Below are positions 57,331-64,000 of a stretch of DNA of 64,000 nucleotides, piece after piece. Numbering within the stretch: the first letter of the stretch is position 1; each line of letters begins with the position of its first letter. The notes under the pieces were generated by a model that did no database searches, was not told the DNA's origin, and saw only the letters and a program-made list of their open reading frames with translations. Made by a program: the position numbers and the translations under genes. This stretch comes from Gordonia amarae NBRC 15530 (GTDB lineage Bacteria; Actinomycetota; Actinomycetes; Mycobacteriales; Mycobacteriaceae): NCBI RefSeq assembly GCF_000241345.1, contig NZ_BAED01000033.1, forward strand, positions 62,001-126,000. Reading direction: 5' to 3'.

Positions 57331-58350
57331 ATGTCCACTGAGCCTCAACCGATCGACGGTCTGCCGTCGTATGCCGAGCTTCGCACGCGAACCGACGCGC
57401 CCGCGGGTTCGAACTGGTTCCTGTTCGGGCGTGACGACCAGATTGGCACCCTGAACCTGCTGCGCCACAACTCATTATGCGAAGCGGCCGGAGAAGTCCG
57501 GGACGGCACCGCGTTTCATCTCGATCTTCCGTCCGATGCCCTTACCTCCTCGCTCGCCCCGACCCGTAAACCCGCCGAGCATCGCATCTTCTCCCGCACC
57601 CCTTACCACCACGACGAGTGGCTCGACGGGTTCTATACCCAGTACGGTTCACAACTCGACGGCCTGCGGCATATCGCCCACCCCGATCATGGTTTCTACA
57701 ACAACGCCGATCCTCGCCGGTTCACCACCGACGACGGGCTGCTCGGGATGGCGAACCTCGCGGCCGTTCCGATTGCCGGCCGAGCTGTACTCCTCGATAT
57801 CGGCAGATATCTGGAGGGCACCGGAGCACCTCTCGACCATCTGTCCGGTCCGGCCGTCGGTGTCGAGGTCGTCGAGGCCACCGCGCAGGCCCAGGGTACC
57901 GAGATCCGGCCGGGCGACATTCTGCTGCTGCGGTTCGGCTGGCTCGACTGGTACCGGAACGTCGCATCGGACCAGGTACGGGAGGGCCTGGTGACCAATC
58001 AGTTCCACACTGGTCTTCGCCAGTCGCACGAGATGGTCGCCTGGCTGTGGGACCACCGAGTGAGCCTGGTGGCCGCCGACAATTTCGCCCTGGAATGCTG
58101 GCCCGCGCAGCCGGACAGCCCGTTCTTCACCGATCCGGAAATCCACGGCGGACACGAGGACCCACATGCCGGCATCATGCACAGGGCACTCATCGGCCTG
58201 CTGGGCATGCCGATCGGCGAGCTGTGGGATATCGACGCTCTGGCCGCCGCCTGCGCCGAGGACCGCCGATGGTCGTTCCTGGTGACCGTCGCCCCGATGC
58301 CCCTGGTGGGCGGTGTCGGTTCACCGGCCAACGCCATCGCCATCCGCTGA
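57331..58350 (+). CDS. Cyclase-family (PF04199) metal-dependent hydrolase, candidate dienelactone hydrolase
   Basis: A 339-residue protein of the kynurenine-formamidase/cyclase superfamily. The family metal motif HxGTHxDxxxH appears as Gln104-Tyr-Gly-Ser-Gln108-Leu-Asp110 with His114 following, so both His are Gln. Zinc-dependent trans-dienelactone hydrolases belong to this fold. In a cluster with cycloisomerase and maleylacetate reductase but no classical dienelactone hydrolase or CatC, this is the best candidate for the missing step. AAAGGAG precedes the ATG. Confidence 0.8.
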   Translation: MSTEPQPIDGLPSYAELRTRTDAPAGSNWFLFGRDDQIGTLNLLRHNSLCEAAGEVRDGTAFHLDLPSDALTSSLAPTRKPAEHRIFSRTPYHHDEWLDGFYTQYGSQLDGLRHIAHPDHGFYNNADPRRFTTDDGLLGMANLAAVPIAGRAVLLDIGRYLEGTGAPLDHLSGPAVGVEVVEATAQAQGTEIRPGDILLLRFGWLDWYRNVASDQVREGLVTNQFHTGLRQSHEMVAWLWDHRVSLVAADNFALECWPAQPDSPFFTDPEIHGGHEDPHAGIMHRALIGLLGMPIGELWDIDALAAACAEDRRWSFLVTVAPMPLVGGVGSPANAIAIR

Positions 58351-58443
58351 CCCGAGCAAAGTCGACAGCTGATTCGGCGGCTGCCACGGCCTAGAATCGC
58401 ACGCATGGCAGGCCGATCGCACCACCGCGAAAGGATCACTGAA

Positions 58444-59625
58444 ATGAGTGCAGAACCCCATGTGGCACACAACTATTCACCATTACCGGTGACCGCTGCC
58501 ACCGCGGAAGGCGTGTGGATCACCGGCATCGACGGGGCCCGGTACCTCGACTGTCTCGGTGCATATTCGGCGGTGAACTTCGGGCACCGCAATCCGCGGA
58601 TCGTCGCCGCGGCCATGGAACAGCTCGGCCGGGTCACCCTGACCAGCCGGGCGTTCATGTCCGACCGGCTCGAACCGTTCTGCGCGGCCCTGGCCGCCCT
58701 GTGCGGCAAGGACATGGTGCTGCCGATGAACACCGGCGCCGAAGCCGTCGAATCGGCGGTCAAGGTGGCCCGCAAGTGGGGTTACGACGTCAAGGGCGTC
58801 CCGGACGGGCAGGCGCGGATCATCGTGGCGGGAGGCAACTTCCACGGCCGGACCACCACGATCATCAGTTTCAGCGATGACGACGAGGCACGCGCCGGAT
58901 TCGGCCCGTACACACCGGGATTCGACCGCGTTCCGTACGGCGACATCGAATCTCTCGCCGCCGCCATCACCCCCGACACGGTGGCTGTGCTCGTCGAACC
59001 GATCCAGGGCGAGGCCGGGATCATCGTCCCGCCCGACGACTATCTGCCACGGCTGCGGGCGCTGTGCACCGAGAACAACGTGCTGATGATCGCCGACGAG
59101 ATCCAGTCCGGACTCGGACGCACCGGCACGACCTTCGCCGTGCAGCACTGGGGCGTCACCCCCGACATCTTCACGCTCGGCAAAGCCCTCGGCGGCGGCA
59201 TCCTGCCGGTCTCGGCGGTGGTCGCGGACAGCCACATCCTGGGTGTCCTCACCCCGGGCACGCACGGTTCGACCTTCGGCGGCAATCCGCTGGCCGCGGC
59301 CGTCGGGCACACGGTGGTCGACATGCTCGCCGACGGTACCTGGCAGGCACGGGCCGCCGACCTCGGTGCCCACCTGCACACCCGGCTGCGCGAGTTCATC
59401 GGGCACGGGGTGTTCGCGGTGCGCGGCAAGGGCCTGTGGGCGGGCATCGACATCGACCCCGCGCTGGGTACGGGCAAACAGTTCTGCCTCCGGCTGGCCG
59501 ACCACGGTGTGCTGGCCAAGGACACCCACGGTTCGACGCTGCGCCTGGCGCCGCCGCTGGTGATCACCCACGAGGAGATCGACTGGGTCCGCGACCGTTT
59601 CGGCGAGGCCCTGCGCCGCGCATAA
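58444..59625 (+). CDS. rocD: Ornithine aminotransferase (class III)
   Basis: A 393-residue PLP aminotransferase converting ornithine to glutamate semialdehyde. The PLP-Lys lies in IFTLGKALGGGILPVSAV; LIADEIQSGLGRTG (here MIADEIQSGLGRTG), NTGAEAVESAVK and GSTFGGNPLAAAV are typical of RocD. I use ATG 58444, which has AGGATC upstream, instead of ATG 58405. No arginase or deiminase gene is adjacent in this window. Confidence 0.92.
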   Translation: MSAEPHVAHNYSPLPVTAATAEGVWITGIDGARYLDCLGAYSAVNFGHRNPRIVAAAMEQLGRVTLTSRAFMSDRLEPFCAALAALCGKDMVLPMNTGAEAVESAVKVARKWGYDVKGVPDGQARIIVAGGNFHGRTTTIISFSDDDEARAGFGPYTPGFDRVPYGDIESLAAAITPDTVAVLVEPIQGEAGIIVPPDDYLPRLRALCTENNVLMIADEIQSGLGRTGTTFAVQHWGVTPDIFTLGKALGGGILPVSAVVADSHILGVLTPGTHGSTFGGNPLAAAVGHTVVDMLADGTWQARAADLGAHLHTRLREFIGHGVFAVRGKGLWAGIDIDPALGTGKQFCLRLADHGVLAKDTHGSTLRLAPPLVITHEEIDWVRDRFGEALRRA

Positions 59626-59646
59626 CAGCAGGTCTACGGTGGACGA

Positions 59647-60267
59647 ATGGCTGAGCGCACCGACCGACGCATCCTGCTGATCCGGCACGGCCAGACCGAG
59701 TGGTCGCTGTCCAATCAGCACACCGGACGCACCGACATCGCACTCACCGAACGCGGTGAATCCGACGCCACCCGGCTGCGCGGCATCCTCGACTTCACCG
59801 GACTCGACGCGCCGTACGTCCTCGCCTCACCGCGTACCCGCGCCCAGCGCACCGCCGAACTGGCCGACCTGCGCGTCGACGAGACCAGCGAACTGTTCGC
59901 TGAATGGGACTATGGCGACTACGAGGGCCTGACCCGCGAACACATCCGCGCCGAATTCGACCCGGACTGGACCATCTGGTCCCATGGCGGTCGCGGCGGT
60001 GAGTCCGTCGATGACATGGTGCGCCGCGTCGACGCCGCCGTCGCCCACGTCGACGCATTGCTGGCGACGACGGACGTGGTGATCGTCTCGCACGGCCATT
60101 TCTCACGGTCGTTCGTGTGCCGGTATCTGGGCTGGCCGATCGCCTGTGGTGCGGGAGTGGACCTGCGGCCGGCGGGGTCGGCACTGCTCACCGACACCGG
60201 CCGCGACCGTCGGCTGTCGCAGCTGATCGGCCCGATCGGTAGTTGGGCGTCGGCTGCGTCGATCTGA
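59647..60267 (+). CDS. Histidine phosphatase family protein
   Basis: A 206-residue phosphoglycerate-mutase-like phosphatase. The phosphohistidine motif LIRHGQTEWS, Arg in SPRTRAQRTAEL, Glu in EWDYGDYEGLT and VSHGHFSR with the second catalytic His are all present. It probably acts as a phosphatase on a small molecule such as an acid or sugar phosphate. It starts 21 bp after rocD and converges on the DUF255 gene. Confidence 0.92.
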   Translation: MAERTDRRILLIRHGQTEWSLSNQHTGRTDIALTERGESDATRLRGILDFTGLDAPYVLASPRTRAQRTAELADLRVDETSELFAEWDYGDYEGLTREHIRAEFDPDWTIWSHGGRGGESVDDMVRRVDAAVAHVDALLATTDVVIVSHGHFSRSFVCRYLGWPIACGAGVDLRPAGSALLTDTGRDRRLSQLIGPIGSWASAASI

Positions 60268-60273
60268 GACCCC

Positions 60274-62271
60274 CTAGCCTGTCAGTTGCCCGGCGAGTGC
60301 GGCTGCGGTGGTCACCGGGAGACCGCACACCGTGCCGCGGCACACGTAGGCGGCGTCGGTGCCGTCAACCGGTCCGCGGCCGGCCAGCAGGGGCGACGAG
60401 TCCCGTTCGCCGGCCAGCACAATCGCGCCGCCGGGCGCGAGCCGCCGGGCCGCCACCGCCAGCTCGCCGGTGCTGTCCGGGGTCTGCGCGACGACGACCT
60501 GCAATGGACCGTTGTGCACCGCCTCGGCCACCGCCAGCCAGTGACCCGCCGAGCGCGGAAGTTTCGCCAACAGGATCGCGGCCCGGCTCAGTGTCGCGTC
60601 GAGCAGTTCCGAATACCGTGCCGCGGCAGCGTCTTCGGCGAGCAACGAGCCGAGCAACAGCGCCTCGGCGAGTAACGACGCACCGGCCGGTGTCGCACCG
60701 TCGACGGCATCACGCGGACGCACGATCAGCCCGGATTCGCTTGAGTCGAACCAGCTTCCGACCGCATCCGGGTCACCGAACAGGTCGCTGACCCGATCGA
60801 GCAGCGCGGCCCCGCGGTCCCGCCAGACGATGTCGCCGGTCACCTGATGCAGGGTGAACAGTGCGACGCACAACGCGGCATGGTCGTCGAGCGCACCGAG
60901 CGGGTCGCCCGTGACACCGCCGAGCGACGCCCGGTGCAGCCGGCCGTCGCGAATGTGGTTGTCCCACAGCATGCTCACACACCACACCGCGGACTCGACC
61001 CAGTCGGCGCGGCCCAGTCCGGCACCCGCCTCGGCCAGCGCCGTCGCCGTCATCGCGTTCCATGCGGTGACCACCTTGTCGTCGCGCGTCGGTTGCGGCC
61101 GCGCGGCCCGCACATCGAGAAGCCGGGCCCGGACCCGTGCCCAGCGGCCGAGGTCGTCGGGGTCACACAGCAGTTGCAACGTCGAGGTTCCGTGCTCGAA
61201 GGTTCCGCCGGAAGTGACGGTGAAAGTCTCTGCCGCCCAGGCACCGTCGTCGTCGCCGAGGATCTCGGTCAGTTGCTCCGGGGTCCACACATAGGTGGAG
61301 CCCTCCACCCCGTCGGCATCCGCGTCGAGGGACGACGCGTAGCCGCCGCCGACCCGCAGATCCCGCTCCAGGAACTCGACGGTCTCCTCTGTCACCCGTT
61401 GCGCGAGGGCGTCGCCCGTGGTGCGGGCCAGGTGCGCGTAGGCCCGGAGCAACTGCGCGTTGTCGTACAGCATCTTCTCGAAATGCGGTACCACCCAGGC
61501 ATTGTCGACGGCGTACCGGGCGAACCCGCCGCCGAGCTGGTCGTAGATGCCGCCGCGGGCCATCGCCTCACAGGTGCGGGCCGCCGCGTCACGGGCCGCG
61601 GGAGTGGACCGTTCACTGTGCCGCAACAGCCCTTCGAGCAGCGCCGACGGCGGAAACTTGGGTGCGCCGCCGAATCCACCCGCGGTCAGGTCCTCGTCGG
61701 CAAGGATCGCGGTGACCGCGGCCTCGAGCAACGCGTCGTCGATGCCCGGCCCGGCAACCGGCAACGGTGCTGCGTTGTCGCTCAGATGCTTACCGACCCG
61801 TGCGCCGACGTCGTCTACCTCGCCGCGTCGCTGCGTCCACACCTCGGTGATGGCGGTGAGCACCTGCCGGAACGACGGCTGGCCGCCGCGCGGGGTGAGC
61901 GGATAGTAGGTGCCGCAATAGAAGGGCGCACCGTCGGCGGTGAGGAAACACGTCATCGGCCAGCCGCCCTGGCCCGTCATGGTGACGGTGGCGTTCATGT
62001 AGATGGCGTCGATGTCGGGACGTTCCTCCCGGTCCACCTTGATGCACACGAAGCCGGCGTTCAGCTGCGCCGCCGTGCCCGCGTCCTCGAAAGACTCGTG
62101 TGCCATCACATGGCACCAGTGGCACGCGGCGTATCCGACGCTCAGCAGCACCGGCACGTCCCGTCGGGCCGCCTCCGCGAACGCGTCGGCCCCCCACTCC
62201 CACCACTCGACCGGATTACCGGCGTGCTGACGCAGGTACGGACTGGTCGACTCGGCGAGACGATTGCTCAT
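60274..62271 (-). CDS. DUF255 thioredoxin-fold / glycosidase-like protein (YyaL/SSP411 family)
   Basis: A 665-residue two-domain protein at the Rv1084 position. The N-terminal thioredoxin-like domain (about 1-165) begins [19 protein letters not shown] and has CHWCHVM as the CxxC site. The rest is an alpha/alpha-barrel like N-acylglucosamine epimerases ([47 protein letters not shown]). The reaction is unknown. ATG 62271 lies 4 bp after the small membrane protein gene. Confidence 0.92.
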   Translation of the reverse strand: MSNRLAESTSPYLRQHAGNPVEWWEWGADAFAEAARRDVPVLLSVGYAACHWCHVMAHESFEDAGTAAQLNAGFVCIKVDREERPDIDAIYMNATVTMTGQGGWPMTCFLTADGAPFYCGTYYPLTPRGGQPSFRQVLTAITEVWTQRRGEVDDVGARVGKHLSDNAAPLPVAGPGIDDALLEAAVTAILADEDLTAGGFGGAPKFPPSALLEGLLRHSERSTPAARDAAARTCEAMARGGIYDQLGGGFARYAVDNAWVVPHFEKMLYDNAQLLRAYAHLARTTGDALAQRVTEETVEFLERDLRVGGGYASSLDADADGVEGSTYVWTPEQLTEILGDDDGAWAAETFTVTSGGTFEHGTSTLQLLCDPDDLGRWARVRARLLDVRAARPQPTRDDKVVTAWNAMTATALAEAGAGLGRADWVESAVWCVSMLWDNHIRDGRLHRASLGGVTGDPLGALDDHAALCVALFTLHQVTGDIVWRDRGAALLDRVSDLFGDPDAVGSWFDSSESGLIVRPRDAVDGATPAGASLLAEALLLGSLLAEDAAAARYSELLDATLSRAAILLAKLPRSAGHWLAVAEAVHNGPLQVVVAQTPDSTGELAVAARRLAPGGAIVLAGERDSSPLLAGRGPVDGTDAAYVCRGTVCGLPVTTAAALAGQLTG

Positions 62272-62275
62272 GGGG

Positions 62276-62602
62276 TCACATGTCTGCGGACTTGTGGGGT
62301 ACCGATTCCTGCGAGGGATCCGGGTTGCCCTCCGGCGAACCAGCGGTGCTCTCCGCGGCCGGTGCGCCCGCACCGGCCGGATCGGTGCCGTCGTCGAAGG
62401 CCTGGTCGGCCTCGGGGTGGTCGGCGTCGAACGACTTGGGGAGCTTCTTGAGCTGGTTGTTCATCGACCAGATGAGCAGTGCCGTCGCGACGAGCAGCAG
62501 CAGGATGATCAGCAGACCGAACGGCGACGACTTGCCGAACTCAGGGCCCTCCGGGCTGTCGACGGCCAGGATCAGGGTTGTCGTCTGCAGTGCTGTGGTC
62601 AT
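62276..62602 (-). CDS. Small single-pass membrane protein
   Basis: A 108-residue protein with one transmembrane helix ([21 protein letters not shown], about residues 27-47) and an acidic, Pro/Glu-rich cytosolic tail. It lies between mca and the DUF255 gene, the Rv1083 position. The ATG overlaps the mca stop by one base (TGATG). Function unknown; co-transcription with mca is likely. Confidence 0.85.
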   Translation of the reverse strand: MTTALQTTTLILAVDSPEGPEFGKSSPFGLLIILLLLVATALLIWSMNNQLKKLPKSFDADHPEADQAFDDGTDPAGAGAPAAESTAGSPEGNPDPSQESVPHKSADM

Positions 62603-63489
62603 CACGGGGTCTCGATTCCGGCAAAGAGATCGGTCTCGGGGATCGAGGTCTGCACGCGGGTGCGGGCCAGCTCGTACTCCTCCGTCGGCCACAGCCGCCG
62701 CTGCCATTCGGCGGGTACCGCGAAGAACACCCCGTTCGGATCGATCTGGGTGGCATGGGCGCGCAGCGCCTCGTCGCGCGCGGCGAAGTAGTCGTCGCAG
62801 GTGATCTGCGTGGTGACCCGGCCCATCACATCGCCACCGCGGGCATCCCACCGGGCCAGCCATTCCTTGAACGGGCTTTCCTGGCCGTGCTTCTCGAACT
62901 CGTCCGAGAAGGCCACCATGCGGGCGCGGAGGAAACCGTGCGTGTAGTAGAGCTTGGACACCGTCCACGGCTCGCCCGCGTCGGGGAACGACTCCGGGTC
63001 ACCGGAGCGGTCGTACGCCAGCATCGACACCTCGTGGCAGCGGATGTGGTCGGGGTGCGGGTATCCGCCGTGCTCGTCGTAGGTGATCATGACGTGTGGG
63101 CGGAACTCGCGGACCACCTTGACCAGCGCCTCGCCCGACTCCTCGAGCGGGATGGTCGCGAACGAGCCCTCGGGCAGCGGCGGCAGCGGGTCGCCTTCCG
63201 GAAGCCCGGAGTCGACGTAGCCCAGCCAGGTGTGCTGGACGCCGAGGGCGGCGGCCGCCTTGGCCATCTCCTCCTGCCGGACCTGCGTGATGTTCTCCTT
63301 GATCCCGGGACGATCCATCGCCGGATTCAGGATGTCACCGCGTTCCCCACCGGTGAGTGTGACGATCAGTACTTCGTGACCTTCGGCCGCATACTTCGCG
63401 GTCGTCGCCGCCCCCTTGGACGATTCGTCGTCGGGGTGGGCATGGACCGCCATGAGTCGAAGTCCGGACGGCCGGTCGAGATCGGTCAC
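62602..63489 (-). CDS. mca: Mycothiol S-conjugate amidase
   Basis: A 295-residue zinc amidase that cleaves mycothiol conjugates during detoxification. The zinc/catalytic motif is [15 protein letters not shown], with the third ligand region [26 protein letters not shown] is typical of Mca versus MshB. GTG start at 63489. Its presence shows the organism makes mycothiol, an actinobacterial trait. Confidence 0.95.
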   Translation of the reverse strand: MTDLDRPSGLRLMAVHAHPDDESSKGAATTAKYAAEGHEVLIVTLTGGERGDILNPAMDRPGIKENITQVRQEEMAKAAAALGVQHTWLGYVDSGLPEGDPLPPLPEGSFATIPLEESGEALVKVVREFRPHVMITYDEHGGYPHPDHIRCHEVSMLAYDRSGDPESFPDAGEPWTVSKLYYTHGFLRARMVAFSDEFEKHGQESPFKEWLARWDARGGDVMGRVTTQITCDDYFAARDEALRAHATQIDPNGVFFAVPAEWQRRLWPTEEYELARTRVQTSIPETDLFAGIETP

Positions 63490-63539
63490 GCTTCCTCACC
63501 TTCAGCTACGTGTCTGGGCTCCATGGTAGGTATTGACGC

Positions 63540-63965
63540 GTGAGTAGCGGACCCCGGGCCACATACCCCCCCGAACGATCCCCCCAGAGTAAGCGTCGCT
63601 GGTTCATAGCCGGGTCGGCGTTCGTGGTGATCGCCGGAGTGGCACTCGCAGTGTTCGCCTACTTCAAATTCGCCGAAACCGACGTCAAGGGTGAGGCCAC
63701 CGGCTACGAGATCATCGACTCGCACACCGTGGCCGTCCAGTTCACCCTGACCAGGCCCGATCCGTCACAACCGGCCGCCTGCGTGGTCCGCGGACGTTCC
63801 CTCGACGGCAGCGAGACGGGTCGTCGCGAGATCCTGATCCCCCCGGGCCATGACACCCAGGTCGGGTTCAAGACCAGGGTGCAGACCTCGCAACCGCCCG
63901 TCATCGGCGAGGTGTTCGGGTGCACGACGAAGATTCCCGCCTATCTGAAAGCAGACAAAGAGTGA
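63540..63965 (+). CDS. DUF4307 membrane-anchored protein
   Basis: A 141-residue protein with a basic cytosolic start (SPQSKRRW), one transmembrane helix (FIAGSAFVVIAGVALAVFAYF) and an external beta-rich domain with two Cys (AACVVRG, VFGCTTK). It corresponds to the Rv1081c position, divergent from mca with a 50-bp shared promoter. GTG start 63540. Function unknown. Confidence 0.88.
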   Translation: MSSGPRATYPPERSPQSKRRWFIAGSAFVVIAGVALAVFAYFKFAETDVKGEATGYEIIDSHTVAVQFTLTRPDPSQPAACVVRGRSLDGSETGRREILIPPGHDTQVGFKTRVQTSQPPVIGEVFGCTTKIPAYLKADKE

Positions 63966-64000
63966 CAGAACCCACAGGTCGTCCCGCTCCCGGCCCCGAA
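63962..64000 (+). CDS. Start of a possible next gene, cut by the window
   Basis: A GTG overlapping the DUF4307 stop (GTGA) opens a frame MTEPTGRPAPGPE that runs off the end. The coupling pattern is the one used throughout this window. Thirteen codons are too few for identification; greA lies next in M. tuberculosis but this start does not resemble GreA. Confidence 0.3.
   Translation, partial: MTEPTGRPAPGPE

Overview
This window is high-GC actinobacterial chromosome from the order Mycobacteriales, most likely Gordonia or a close relative. The evidence is an ESX-4 type VII secretion locus (EccC, EccD, MycP), a mycothiol S-conjugate amidase, an F420/LLM-type oxidoreductase, a lipid-droplet protein of the Rv1109c type, and gene order shared with Mycobacterium tuberculosis. 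The genus is inferred, not proven. Genes are tightly packed, with many ATGA/GTGA stop-start overlaps.

Layout. 1-16195 is a cell-envelope, ribosome and secretion block. It holds glmS (3' end cut by the window edge), an alpha/beta hydrolase, a three-gene T7SS-like operon, a HAD hydrolase, glmM, rpsI, rplM, then ESX-4 (an Rv3446c-like protein, eccC, eccD, mycP). This follows the Rv3436c-Rv3449 region of M. tuberculosis, but esxT, esxU and eccB are absent from this stretch. 16226-27143 is a catabolic island: an eight-gene minus-strand operon (acyl-CoA synthetase, alpha/beta hydrolase, LLM oxidoreductase, SDR, amidase, crotonase-fold protein, glutaryl-CoA-dehydrogenase-like enzyme, MaoC hydratase) with a divergent TetR regulator and an MFS transporter. 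A near-identical 27-nt box precedes the operon and follows tetR, and a weaker copy sits closer to the transporter.

27240-52000 is mostly housekeeping and parallels Rv1111c-Rv1085c. It contains ispH, the lipid-droplet protein, xseA, xseB, a DUF4245 protein, a four-gene sugar ABC importer, glpX, a class I Fe-S fumarase, a class II fumarase, an L,D-transpeptidase, a methyltransferase, phoH2, a DesA2-like protein, glyA, a DUF885 protein, coaA, a cis-prenyl transferase and a hemolysin III-like membrane protein. Next comes a second-type ClpP pair with a convergent ClgR/PopR-like regulator ending in YALAA. 51954-53267 is DAHP synthase with a 22-residue leader peptide carrying Tyr-Trp-Arg-Phe and attenuator-like hairpins. 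53362-58350 is a modified ortho-cleavage cluster: maleylacetate reductase, muconate cycloisomerase, intradiol dioxygenase, an IclR regulator and a cyclase-family hydrolase. 58444-64000 carries an ornithine aminotransferase, a histidine phosphatase, a DUF255 thioredoxin-fold protein, a small membrane protein, mca and a DUF4307 protein.

Between genes lie five copies of a palindromic dispersed repeat, a 53-bp tandem repeat separating xseB from its convergent neighbour, long perfect hairpins at convergent gene ends, IdeR-like boxes before both fumarases, and palindromic operators before the hemolysin III-like gene and the intradiol dioxygenase. I saw no tRNA, rRNA, CRISPR array or transposase.
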